Assembly (NCBI GenBank): GCA_963798795.1
Contig: CAWCUZ010000001.1
Coordinates: 2,480,001-2,544,000 of the forward strand
Source of the DNA: CAWCUZ01 sp963798795
GTDB lineage: Bacteria > Acidobacteriota > Vicinamibacteria > Vicinamibacterales > SCN-69-37
Length of the DNA: 64,000 nucleotides
Direction of reading: 5' to 3'
The notes beneath the pieces are model-generated. The model was not told the DNA's origin. It did not search any database and saw nothing but the letters and a program-made list of their open reading frames with translations. A program made the position numbers and the translations under genes. How positions within the stretch are numbered: position 1 is the first letter of the stretch; every line of letters begins with the position of its first letter. This document shows positions 18,195 through 28,421 of the stretch, piece by piece.

Positions 18195-18834
18195 CGCATC
18201 GATTTCGGGCGTTCTGGCGGCGATCGGGCTGGCCGCGGCCGGCGCCTGCACGTCCGGCCCTGGGCCCGTCGACGATCCGGCATACCCGCAGCGGATCATC
18301 GCCGACCGGGCGGCCAAGGACGAGTGGCTGCGGACGTCGACGGACTCGCCGATTCCGGCCGCGGATCGGAGCCGCGACCTGCCGCTGCCGTACTTCCCGG
18401 TGGATCCGGCGTACCGCGTGCCGGCGTTCCTCACGCCCGAGACGCAGACGCCGCCGGTGATTATCGAGCTCCAGACGTCGTCCGACGAGCGCGATCGGAT
18501 GCGGCGGGTCGGCACGCTCGGTTTCACGATCGGCGCGGCATCGTACCAGCTCGCCGCGTTCGCCGGGCTCGACGACGCGGATCTGAAGCGGCTGTTCGTC
18601 CCCTTCGGCGACCTGACCAACGGGTCGGCGACCTATCGCGGCGGCCGGTTCCTCGATCTCGATCGCACGCCGACGGGCCTCTACGACCTGGACTTCAACC
18701 GGGCGTACCACCCGTACTGCGTCTACAACCACGCCTGGATCTGCCCGGTCCCGCCCCGCGAGAACCGGCTGCCGGTCGCCATCCGGGCCGGAGAGAAGTT
18801 GGGCGATGCGGGCGCGCGTCAGTTCGTTCCTTGA
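18181..18834 (+). CDS. DUF1684 lipoprotein
   Basis: 217-residue protein of the DUF1684 family. It starts at a TTG overlapping the end of the acyl-CoA dehydrogenase gene by 14 bases, so it is probably co-translated. The N-terminus has a hydrophobic stretch followed by LAAAGACTSG, a plausible lipobox. Family landmarks are LPYFPVDPAYRVPA, KRLFVPFGDLTNGSATY, FNRAYHPYC and PVPPRENRLPVAIRAGEK. The biochemical role of DUF1684 is unknown to me; linkage to a fatty-acid operon is suggestive only. The 3' end converges with glnN after 34 bp containing two copies of the 9-mer gacggaccc. Confidence 0.8.
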   Translation: MARASASISGVLAAIGLAAAGACTSGPGPVDDPAYPQRIIADRAAKDEWLRTSTDSPIPAADRSRDLPLPYFPVDPAYRVPAFLTPETQTPPVIIELQTSSDERDRMRRVGTLGFTIGAASYQLAAFAGLDDADLKRLFVPFGDLTNGSATYRGGRFLDLDRTPTGLYDLDFNRAYHPYCVYNHAWICPVPPRENRLPVAIRAGEKLGDAGARQFVP

Positions 18835-18868
18835 ACCTGACGGACCCGACGGACCCGGACGACCTGCC

Positions 18869-21063
18869 CTATTTGATGAACAGCATCTCGCGGTAGGTCG
18901 GCAGCGGCCACTGCTCGTGGGGCATGATCAGCTCGATCTGGTCGCCGGCCTCGCGGAGGGCGGCCATCGCGGGCACCACGCGGTCGCGCATGAACTGCGC
19001 CGTGCTTCTTCGGCGGTCCGCGCGTGGTGGTCGAGCGTCTTGCCGAGCTGCTTCGGTGCAGCTCCGGAACCGGTCGACGAGCGACGTGATGTGGTCGAGC
19101 AGCTTCTTCGCCCTCGCGTGACGCGCCCGCCGGCGGCCTTGACGGCCTGCACCGACTCGGCGACGGCGGTCTGGTAGCCGAGCGCCGCGGGCAGGATGTA
19201 CCGGTTGGCCATCGAGCACCATCAGCTGCGCCTCGACGTTGATCGTCTTGACGTAGGTCTCGAGCGCCACGTCGTAGCGCGCCTGCAGCTCGCGCTCGTT
19301 CAGGACGCTTGTACTTCTCGAAGATCTTCACGACGTCAGGCTTGACGAGCTCGGGCAGCGCATCGACCGTGTTGGTGAGATTCAGCAGCCCGCGCTTCGC
19401 CGCCTCCTTGCGCCACTCGTCGGAGTAGTCGTTGCCGTTGAAGACGATCCGCTTGTTCTCCTTGATCAGCTTCGGCAGCAGCGCCTTGACCGCGGCGTCG
19501 AGCGATTCTTCCCGGCCTTCGACGGCCGTCTCGAGCTCGGTCGCCACGTAGTCGAGCGACTTCGGTCATGGCCACGTTCAGAGCGATGTTGGGAAACGCG
19601 ATGCTCTGGTCGGACGACACCGCGCGGAACTCGAACTTGTTGCCGGTGAACGCGAACGGGCTCGTCCGGTTGCGGTCGCCGGCGTCGCGCGGCAGCTTCG
19701 GCAGCACCGACACGCCCGTATCGAGCAGGCCGCCGGACCTGCGTGCTCCGCGCGCCGCCTTTCTCGATCTGCTCGAAGATCTCGGTCAGCATGTCGCCGA
19801 GGAACACGGAGATGATCGCCGGCGGCGCCTCGTTCGCGCCGAGCCGGTGGTCGTTGCCGGCGCTGGCGATCGACATCGCGCAGCAGGCCCTGCCACTTGT
19901 TGACCGCGCGGAGCACGCCGCGCAGAAGACGAGGAACTGGATGTTGTCGTGCGGCGTGTCCCCCGGGTTCAGCAGGTTGTTGCCCAGGTCGTCGCTCATG
20001 CTCCAGTTCAGGTGCTTGCCGCTGCCGTTCACGCCGGCGAACGGCTTCTCGTGCAGCAGGCACGCCAGGCCGTAGCGCGGCGCCACGCGCTTGCAGCACC
20101 TCCATCGTCATCATCTGGTGGTCGGTGGCGACGTTGGCGTTCTCGAAGATGGGCGCCATCTCGTACTGGCTCGGCGCCACCTCGTTGTGCCGCGTCTTGA
20201 CCGGCACGCCGACCTTGTAGAGCTCGATCTCGGCGTCGTGCATGAAGGCGAGCACGCGCTCGGGGATCGCGCCGAAGTACTGATCCTCGAGCTCCTGTCC
20301 CTTCGGCGGCCTGGCGCCGAACAGCGTGCGCCCGGCATTGATGAGGTCCGGGCGCGCGAAATAGAAGTGCCGGTCGATGAGGAAGTACTCCTGCTCCGGG
20401 CCGCACGTCGTCATGACCCGCTCGGCTCTCGAGCCGAACAGCTTCAGGATGCGAACGGCCTGCTTCGACAGCGCTTCGATCGACCGGAGCAGCGGCGTCT
20501 TCTTGTCCAGCGATTCGCCCGTCCAGCTCAGGAACGCGCGTCGGAATGACCAGCGTCGTCCCGTTCTGGCCGACGAGCAGCCACGGCGGACTCGTCGGAT
20601 CCCACGCCGTGTAGCCGCGCGCCTCGAAGGTGGAGCGCATGCCGCCGGACGGAAAACTCGACGCGTCGGGCTCGCCCTTGATCAGTTCCTTGCCGCTGAA
20701 CTCGGCCACGGCGCGGCCGCCGTCCGGCGTCGGCGCGAGGAACGAGTCGTGCTTCTCGGCGGTGATGCCCGTCATCGGCTGGAACCAGTGCGTGTAGTGC
20801 GTCGCGCCGTGCTCCACCGCCCAGTCCTTCATCGCCGTGGCGATGACGTCGGCCGCCGACCCGTCCAGCGGCACTCCCTGGATCACCGTGCGCCGCAGCG
20901 CGCTGTAGACGTCACGCGGAAGCCGCCGCCGCTGCACTTCATCGTTGAACGTCAACGACCCGAACGCTTCCATGGCGTTCGGCCGGGCCGCGGCCGGCTT
21001 CACGCCGTTCTTGCCCCACTCGATGATGCTCATCGTGGCATCGCGCAACGCTGACGACCCCAT
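18869..21063 (-). CDS. glnN: Type III glutamine synthetase (about eleven frameshifts)
   Basis: ATP-dependent glutamate-ammonia ligase of the large type III class; corrected length is near 727 aa, as usual for GlnN. Recognised segments in order: FPSGGMRSTFEARGYTAWDP, TTCGPEQEYFLIDRHFYF, FGARPPKGQELEDQYFGAIP, TRHNEVAPSQYEMAPIFENA, LLHEKPFAGVNGSGKHLNWS, DRNRTSPFAFTGNKFEFRAV, IVFNGNDYSDEWRKEAAKRG and a C-terminal MPHEQWPLPTYREMLFIK. These carry the ammonia- and nucleotide-site motifs of the family. Single-base shifts sit near 20535, 20090, 19908, 19875, 19738, 19565, 19308, 19212, 19118, 19057 and 19010. Motifs between them are intact, so the gene was very probably functional and the shifts look like sequencing errors. 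Divergent from the S9 peptidase gene. Confidence 0.85.
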
Positions 21064-21113
21064 GGAAACACCTCGCCCTCGTTCTCGTTCCTGCTTCGCG
21101 CTTGTGCGTCCGG

Positions 21114-21148
21114 CTTCTGCCTTCTGCCTTCTGCCTTTTGCCTTTTGC
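21114..21148. repeat. Heptamer array, five units of CTTYTGC
   Basis: Five head-to-tail 7-mers (cttctgc three times, then cttttgc twice) lie between the divergent glnN and S9 peptidase genes, preceded by a degenerate pyrimidine-rich stretch with similar spacing. The same unit closes the array at 52785-52812. Confidence 0.8.
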
Positions 21149-21192
21149 CTTAGGAATGTCCCGGCCGGTGGCCGGCAGGCGGGACTTCTTAT

Positions 21193-21210
21193 TGTCTACA
21201 GGTTGTCGAA
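21193..21210. promoter_or_regulatory. TGTCTACA / TTGTCGAA motif before S9 peptidase
   Basis: TGTCTACA (21193-21200) and TTGTCGAA (21203-21210) are the two words that make up each arm of the PadR-gene operator at 32365-32411, here in swapped order. They lie about 40 bp upstream of the S9 peptidase start. A PadR-type site is a guess from word identity. Confidence 0.3.
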
Positions 21211-21242
21211 AAAGTAAAGTGCGCTCGACGGAGGGTCTGGCC

Positions 21243-23529
21243 ATGACGACACGACGCGCCTCGATCGCGATTGCCGCGACCGTCCTGTTCACGCTCGCGC
21301 AGCCGCTCGCGCCCGCGGCGCAGCGCCGCCCCACGATCGCCGACTTCCTCAGTCCCGCCTATCCGTTCGACCTGGTCGCCGCGCGCAACGCCGATCGGAT
21401 CGCCTGGCTCGCGTACGACCAGGGCCGACGCAACGTGTACACGGCGGCGGCACCGGCGTTCGCGCCCGTCCGCCTCTCGTCCTTCCTCGATGACGACGGC
21501 ATCGACATCTCGGAGCTGAGCATCTCGGACGACGGGCTGACGGTGACGTTCGTCCGCGGCAGCGCGCCCAACCGGGCCGGCTGGATGGCGAACCCGACCA
21601 GCGACCCGGACGGCGCCGAACGCTCCATCTGGGCGGCGCGGCTGACCGCCGGCCGCCCGGCCGCGGCCTGGCGGGTGGCCGAAGGGGCCAACCCCGAACT
21701 CGCGCCCGACGGCCGTGCGGTGCTGTTCGTGCGGGGGGGGCAAATCTTCCGGGCGACCCTCGCGTCGCCGCATCCGGTCTCGGCGATGGACCGCGGCGAG
21801 TCGCCCTTCATCGAACGCGTGGGGCACGAATGGCAGTCCGCGCTGGTCACCCGACGGCCGGCGGATCGCGTTCGTGAGCAACCGCGTCGATCACGGCTTC
21901 ATCGGCGTGTACGACGTCGCCGCGCGGACGGTGCACTTCCTGGCGCCGGGCGTCGACCGCGACACGAGCCCCACGTGGTCGGCTGACGGCAGCCGCATCG
22001 CGTTTCTCCGCCGTCCCGGCCTGCCGTTCGGACAGCAGGCGCAGCAGGGCGGCGGCGGCATCGGACTGCCCGACGGCCCGGCCTACCAGGGGAACGCGCC
22101 GGGTGGCCGCAGCACGGGTCGGGGCGGACGCGGCGGTGGCGGAGGGCGCGGCGGCGGACGCGGAGAGGGTGGAGTGCCCCCCGGCGTGAGTCCCGCGGCT
22201 GCCAGCGTGCCGGGGCTGGTGCGTGCCACCTTCAAGGGCGGATACACACTCGCGTTCATGGTGGCCGACGCCGCCACCGGCGAGGCGCAGGAATTCTGGC
22301 ATCCGGCGGCCGACGACCGCGTGTTCTCGAACGTCAACGCCATCCGCTGGGCCGGCGACAGCGTGCTGTTCCCCGCCAACCGGCCCGACGACGACTGGGA
22401 TCGATATTTCTCGGTGCCGCTGGCCGGCGGCGTGTCGACACCGGTCCTGCTACCTCGACCGACGGCCTGATCGAAGACCAGACGTCGGTGGCGCTCTCGG
22501 CCGACGGCCGCACCCTCTACTACTGCACCAACGCCGGCGACATCGAGCGGCGTCACATCTGGGCCGTGCCCACGTCCGGCGGCACGCCACGGCAGGTGAC
22601 GACCGGCACCGGCATCGAAACGTCGCCGGTCGCGCTCGCGTCCGGGCGGTCGATTGCCGCGCTCTCGGCCGACGCGAAACGCCCACAGGCAGTCGGCGTG
22701 TTTTCCGCAGGGACGGATGGGTCGCGGACGATCGTGTTCCCCACGTTGCCGCGCCAGTTCCCGTTGAACGACGAGGTCGAGCCGCAGCTCGTCGTGCTCC
22801 AATCGCCCGACGGACTGCAGATCCATGATCAGTTGTTTCTTCCGCGCAACGCCGCCGCAGGCACGCGGCACCCGGCGATGATCTTCGTGCATGGCGGGCC
22901 GATTCGGCAGATGCTGCTCGGCTACCACTACATGCACTTCTACGACATCGCGTACGCGGTGAATCAGTGGCTCGCCAGCCAGGGCTACGTCGTCCTGTCG
23001 GTCAACTATCGCAGCGGCATCGGCTACGGCCGGTCGTTCCAGCGCGCCCCGAACACGGGCGGACGCGGCAACGCCGAGTACCAGGACGTGCTCGCCGCGG
23101 GCGAGTACCTGCGCGGGCGGCCCGACGTGGATCCGGCGCGCGTCGGCATCTGGGGCCTCTCGTACGGCGGCGTGCTCACCTCGCAGGCGCTCGCACGCAA
23201 CTCGGATGTGTTCAAGGCCGGCATCGACATGGCCGGCGTGCACCTCTGGGGCAGCTCCCTCGATCCGGAGGACACTGTCGTACCAGTCGTCCGTCATCAG
23301 CGCCATCGACTCGTGGAAGTCGCCCGTGCTCCTCGTGCACGGCGATGACGACCGCAACGTCTCGTTCCAGCAGACGACCGGCCTCGTGCAGCTGCTGCGG
23401 CAGCGCGACGTGCCGTTCGAACTCATCGTGTTCCCCGACGACACCCACGAAACGCTGCTGCACGCGCGCTGGTTGTACGTCTTCGGGCGCATGCGGACGT
23501 TCCTCGACAGCTATCTCGCCGGCAAGTGA
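21243..23529 (+). CDS. S9 family (prolyl oligopeptidase-type) exported peptidase, three frameshifts
   Basis: Serine peptidase with an N-terminal beta-propeller of WD40-like/TolB-like strands (WSPDGRRIAFVSNRVDHG) and a C-terminal alpha/beta-hydrolase domain. The catalytic residues are Ser in GLSYGGV, Asp in HGDDDRNV and His in PDDTHETLLH. The start MTTRRASIAIAATVLFTLAQ gives a signal peptide, so it acts in the periplasm or outside. A Gly/Arg-rich insert (GGRSTGRGGRGGGGGRGGG, about 22,100-22,170) interrupts the propeller. Frame changes occur near 21830 (extra base), 22452 (missing base) and 23275 (extra base); conserved blocks continue across each. The stop overlaps the next GTG (GTGA), so the two are co-translated. 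Likely releases dipeptides or cleaves oligopeptides. Confidence 0.85.
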
Positions 23530-25191
23530 CCGTGCCTTTCCGTTCTGCCGTGCCGGGCCGGCCGCCCGTACGCGTCGGCCTGGTGCTCCCGTCGCTCGTC
23601 CTGCCGGCGCACGAGGCGGACGTGATCGACCAGCTCCGAGCCGCCGATTTCGTGCGGTTCGAGCTGGTCGTGCGCCATCGCGCGCCGCCGACCGTCGAGC
23701 CGCGCGCGTTCGCATGGTACCGGCGCTGGGATCGTCGCCATCGGCGCGGCGCCGATCCGCTGGCCGCGGTCGACTGCGCCGATCGGCTCGGCGACATCCC
23801 GTGCATCGACCTGTCGGATCCGCCGGATGCGGCCGGCCGGCGGCCGATCGAGCGCCTCTGCGATCGGGAGCTGGATGTCCTGCTGTGCCTGGGACGCCGG
23901 CCTTCGTACCCGGAACTGATCGGCGCGGCCCGGCACGGCTTGTGGGCCTATCGCTACGATGACCCGGCCGACTACCGTGACGCACCGCCGTACTTCTGGC
24001 AGGTGTACGAAGGCGACCTGCTCTCGACCGTCGCGCTCGAGGCGATCGGCGCGACCGGGCACGACGCGCGGGTGCTGTGCCGCGGCGTGTTCGCGACGGC
24101 ACCGGGCTGGTCGCAGGTCCTCAACGAGCGGCAGCCGCGCTGGGGCTCGACGTCCTGTGTCGTCCAGGCGCTCCGGGACCTGCACGCGTTCGGCGCGGTC
24201 CGCGATCGGGCCGTCGCCGACGTGTCGGACGCGTCCGGGCCGCGTCGCGCGCACCATCGCGCGCCCGGTGCGCTGCAGATTGCCACCTGGCTCGGCCGGA
24301 CGCTGGTCCGGAAGACCGCTCGCCGGCTGCGTGGACGCCCGGCAGGCCTTTCGTGGACGCTCGGCCTGCGCACGGCTTCCGACACGCTGCTCGACGCCGG
24401 CACGGCCACGCTGGACGGCTTTCGCTGGGTGGAGCCGGCGTCCGGCCGCACGTGGGCGGACCCGTTCCTCTTCGCGGCAGACGGAGCGCGCTGGCTGTTC
24501 TTCGAAGAGATGGACGAGGGGGCCGAGCGAGCGCACCTGTCGTGCGCGTCCGTCGATGCCGGCGGCCGGCTTGGCACCGTCACGCCGGTGCTGACGCGGC
24601 CGTATCACCTGTCGTATCCGCACGTGTTCCGCGCCGATGGCGGCATCTTCATGATTCCGGAGAGCGGGCAGAACGAGACCATCGATCTGTACCGCTGTGA
24701 ACGCTTCCCGGACCGCTGGACGCTCGAAAAGACGCTGTACCGCGGCCGCGCGGTGGACACGACCGTGTGGTGGGATGGGGAGTGGTATTGGTTTTTCACG
24801 ACCCTCATCGAGCCGCGCGGGCGGAGCGGGGCGCTCTGGCTGTTCATGGCGAGCTCGTTGACGGGCGATTGGACGCCGCACCGGGCCGGTCCCATCTCAC
24901 TGGATGTCCGCGTCAATCGCGGCGCCGGCGCCATCTTCCGGCACGGCTCCCGGCTGGTGCGGCCGAGCCAGGACGGCAGCGGCCACTACGGCCGGCGCTT
25001 CGGGCTCAACGGAGATCGTCACGCTGGATCCCGATCGGTTCGAGGAGCGGCCGCTCGTCACGATGGAGCCGCCCGCCGGATTCGTGGGTACACATACGTA
25101 CGCGCGGGCAGAGGGCCTCGAGGTCGTCGACGTTTGCAGAGCGACGCAGCGGGCGTCGACAAGCTCCTCACGCAGGCACGTAGAAGAGTGA
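23526..25191 (+). CDS. Formyltransferase-like plus GINT1-N-like two-domain protein (one frameshift)
   Basis: About 554 residues. Residues 1 to about 200 resemble the formyltransferase fold: VRVGLVLPS, LDVLLCLGRR, then ARHGLWAYRYDDPADYRDAP and FWQVYEGD, the HGxW..YR..P..FW pattern of that fold. From about residue 295 comes a five-bladed-propeller-type region like the N-domain of glucosamine inositolphosphorylceramide transferase 1: TWADPFLF, WLFFEEMDEG, PYHLSYPHVF, FMIPESGQNE, IDLYRCERFP, WWDGEWYWFFTT. One extra base near 25011 shifts the frame; EIVTLDPDRF continues the protein to 25191. The GTG start overlaps the S9 peptidase stop. Bacterial proteins of this pairing often sit with sugar-modifying genes, but none is adjacent here. 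Function unassigned. Confidence 0.65.
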
Positions 25192-25259
25192 ACGCCCGTG
25201 TGGCGGCGGCCGCGCCGGCCGGGTGCGTTCGCGTCACCGTCTTCTACGCGTCTACGGGC

Positions 25260-25682
25260 CTACGTGTGGTTCTCTGACACGCGGGCGGCGGCGGCGGAGA
25301 GCTTCTCGCGGATGGACGCCGGGATCTCAACGGCGCCGGCCGGAGTGGCCGGCCCGGTGCGCACGCACGCGACCGTCATCGTGCCGGTGGCGACCAGCGT
25401 GTCACCGCGGGACAAGGTGAAGTCGTAACGCAGCGTTCGCGGCGTCGCGGGCGTGACCCGCACGTCCACCATCACGTCGTCTTCAAAGCGGAGCGGCGCG
25501 CGATATTCGCATGACGCTGCGACGCGCGGGTACCGCAAGTCGTCGTCGGGCGAGGCGATCGTCAGACCCGCAGCACGCCAGAGTGCGTGTTCGGCTTCCT
25601 CCATGTACCGGAAGTACCAACTGAAGTGGACCATGCCGGCCAGGTCGGTCTCGTAGAATTGCACTTTGCGACGGTAGGTCAT
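25260..25682 (-). CDS. Hotdog-fold acyl-CoA thioesterase (4HBT/YbgC-like)
   Basis: 140-residue single-domain hotdog protein with the family signature YETDLAGMVHFSWYFRYMEE, whose Asp is the usual catalytic residue of the 4-hydroxybenzoyl-CoA thioesterase/YbgC group. Length and the EYRAPLRFEDDV strand fit the family. Cytoplasmic, no signal peptide. It converges with the preceding gene. Its substrate (short acyl-CoA or acyl-ACP) cannot be read from sequence. Upstream lies a heptamer array, then a long inverted repeat. Confidence 0.85.
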   Translation of the reverse strand: MTYRRKVQFYETDLAGMVHFSWYFRYMEEAEHALWRAAGLTIASPDDDLRYPRVAASCEYRAPLRFEDDVMVDVRVTPATPRTLRYDFTLSRGDTLVATGTMTVACVRTGPATPAGAVEIPASIREKLSAAAARVSENHT

Positions 25683-25684
25683 TG

Positions 25685-25712
25685 TCTCGGGTCTCGGCGC
25701 TCGGCGCTCGGG
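25685..25712. repeat. Heptamer array, four units around TCTCGGS
   Basis: Four consecutive 7-mers: tctcggg, tctcggc, gctcggc, gctcggg. It sits just upstream of the thioesterase start and abuts the 25719-25810 repeat element. Confidence 0.7.
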
Positions 25713-25718
25713 CGGAGC

Positions 25719-25810
25719 GGGGTCAGACCGGGGTCAAACCAGGGTCAGACCACATGTTTGACCCTGGTTTGACCCTGGTTTGACCCCGGTCTGACCCCGG
25801 TCTGACCCCG
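25719..25810. repeat. Perfect 28-bp inverted repeat built of 11-bp units
   Basis: 25719-25746 is the exact reverse complement of 25771-25798, with a 24-nt spacer. The right side is a tandem of 11-mers (gaccctggttt twice, then gaccccggtct twice). It fills the gap between thioesterase and zincin genes, where it could act as a terminator-like hairpin for read-through from the zincin, or be a mobile REP-type element. Confidence 0.8.
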
Positions 25811-25811
25811 C

Positions 25812-28374
25812 TCACCGGTTGACGATGTTCAGGCCCGTGATGAACTGGCAATCCGGCTCGCCCATCAGGTAGTTGAACGGCGCCTGGCCGATCGGCGCGC
25901 CCGGCGGCAGGCCCGGCACGGCCATGATCCGCGAGGCCGGGTCGGTCGGGGACGTCAGGAATCGGTTGATGTCGCTCGCCAGGAGCTGCCGGTGCGCCGT
26001 TTCCGCCGTTGCCCCGGAGGCTGCCGCGACGGGCCGGTTCATCCTCGTCTGGATCGTCTTGAGCTTCATCGTCGCAATCGCGCGTACCTGCGACGTGGTG
26101 CCTCGGTCGGCCAGCTCCATCAGATGGCTGACCAGCACGCGCTGAATGGCGCGCTCGATCTCGGCCTCGTACGCGTTCGTGGTCCGGGCATCGAACGTGG
26201 CGGCAATCAAACGATCGACCACGTCTTCCAGCCCCGGCAGGCCGGGCGTCACCGCCTTCTGGGCGACCATGCGGGCGGCGCGGTCGTTCGTCAGGATGAA
26301 CCCGAGCGTCATGTCGGCGGCGACCGTCGCCGGCGCGATCGGATCGAACGCGCCGCCCGTGCTGCGCGGAAACAGCTCGCGGGACCGGCCGTAGCCGGAC
26401 GGCCGCGGCGGAATCCTGGCGAGCACCTGCCGCGTGAGCACCAGCTCCGACGGCTTCAGCGTCGCCAGCAGCGCGTCGAGCGCCGCCCGCTGCGCCGCCG
26501 CCGGCACCCACTCGGTCGGCGTCCGGCCGTCACCGCGGAGCGCGTAGATGTAGTTCTGGCCGCCCAGCGCGGATGCCGCCGCCTCGACGGCATAGCGGTG
26601 ATGCAGGTACAGCGGCACGAGCGCCTCTTCGATCGTGGCCATCGGCTCACCCTTCTGGATGGCCGCTTCGCCGAACCGCTCCAGGCCCGCGCGGCGGATC
26701 GTCATGATCCGGTTCAGCTCCGCCGCCACGTCGGTGCCGTTGTTCCACTGGTCGACCCGCGGATTGAGGTCGGTGTCCTGGTTCGTCAGGAACCGCAGAT
26801 CCTTGTCCCAGGCGGTGTCGAGCACGTCCTGCAGCGCGGCCGCCTCGTTGTCCGGGTACACGCCGTAGCCGTAGCGGATGGACACCTTGTCCCACTCGCC
26901 GATCCCGGTCGTCGTACGCCTGCGAGAGATCCATCGTCCCGTCCGGGCGAAGCTCGATGAGCGGATGCGGATAGTCCATCACCGAGATGCGGCCCGCCGA
27001 ACTGTCGTAGTAGTTGTGCGCGAGGCCGAGCGTGTGGCCGACCTCGTGGGCCGCGAGCTGGCGCAGCCGCGCGAGCACCATCTCCTGAATCTGGATCGGG
27101 TTCTCGGTGCCCGTCGTGTACGGCGACAGCAAGCCCTCGCCGATCAGGTAGTCCTGCCGCGCGCGGAGCGAGCCGAGCGACACGTGGCCCTTGAGGATCT
27201 CGCCCGTTCGCGGATCCGTGATCGATGCGCCGTAACTCCATCCCCGCGTTGAACGATGCACCCAGTTGACGACGTTGTAGCGGACGTCCATCGGGTCTGC
27301 CCCCTCGGGCAGGATCTCGACGCGGAAGGCGTTGTTGAAGCCCGCCGCTTCGAACGCCTGGTTCCACCACGACGCGCCCTCGCGCAGCGCGGAGCGGACC
27401 GGCTCGGGCGTGCCGTTGTCGATGTAGTAGACGAGCGGCTGCACCGGGTCGCTCATCGCGGCGTTCGGATCGCGCTTCTCGAGGCGGTGGCGCGAGATGA
27501 AGCGCTTCTGCATGTCGGTGCCCAGCGGCGCGGCGTAGTCCACATAGCCTGCGCCGAAATAGCCGGCGCGCGGGTCGAACGCCCGCGGCTGATAGCCCTC
27601 CGGCAGCTCGATGAACGAATGGTGCTGGCGCACGGTGATGGCCTCAGGCGACGGCGCGACGTCCCCGATTCGCCCGCCGGCCTGGCCCGGTCCGGGACCC
27701 GGCGTGTCGGTCACCAGCGTCGACGTCACTTCGATTTCCGTGTTCTTCGGGAACGCCCTGGTGTTCGGCATGTACACGGCGCTGCGGCCGCGGTCGAACC
27801 GGTAGGTCGCCGGCCGGAGCCGCGTCCCGATGTGCGTCGCGTCACGCATCAGGAAGTCGCTCAGGTCCACCAGCACCCGCCCGTCGCCCTCGGCCGCCAC
27901 CGTGAAGCCCCAGATCACCGACTTGGCAAACGCGTCCTCGACGGCGCGCTGTTCGTCGGCATTGGTGGTGTCGGCCCGATAGTCGTAGTTCGGCTGGACC
28001 ATCAGGACCTTGCCGCCGATCCGCTGGAATCGCACCACGCGCGTATCGACGAGCAGGCCGCGGTCGAGGCCGATGTCGTTCGACCCGAGACCCGCGCCGA
28101 GGCCCGTGACGTAGAGCATCTCGGTGTCGAGGGCGGGAATCTCCATGTAGAGGGTGCCCGTCGGCTCGTCCCAGTAGAGCGGCACGTAGCCCTCGAGCTT
28201 CTGCATGCCCTCGGTCTTGTCGGCGATCGAGGGCGGTTTGGCCGGCGGCTTGGCCTGGCTGCCCGTGTTCTGATCCCCCTGAATCGCCGGCGCCGCCGAT
28301 ACGCCCGTCTGTGCCGGCACGCCGGCCGCCAGCACCACGCCACAACCCACCACTACGGCAAACAGAGATCGCAT
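25812..28374 (-). CDS. Exported zincin metallopeptidase, DUF5117/DUF5118 type (one frameshift)
   Basis: Secreted zinc peptidase of about 853 aa. It has a signal peptide (MRSLFAVVVGCGVVLAAGVP), a Pro/Lys-rich linker, and N-terminal beta-rich DUF5118/DUF5117-type regions (YVPLYWDEPTGTLYMEIP). The catalytic zincin part contains HEVGHTLGLAHN with a metzincin-like third His and a downstream SVMDYPHPL Met-turn, about 26,970-27,050. The C-terminal third is helical. An extra base near 26905 breaks the frame after LSQAYDD; IGEWDKVSIRYGYG continues correctly. GGGAGG lies five bases before the ATG. Common in Acidobacteriota and Bacteroidota; the natural substrate is not known to me. Divergent from the DUF2071 gene. 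Confidence 0.85.
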
Positions 28375-28421
28375 GAGGCCTCCCGTGCGGAAATGTCCTG
28401 GAATCTTATCGCGGCGCTAGC

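Noticed and set aside
18835..18866. Heptamer array between the DUF1684 gene and glnN
   Set aside because: The repeat there has a 9-bp period with only two units, so it does not belong to the 7-bp family.
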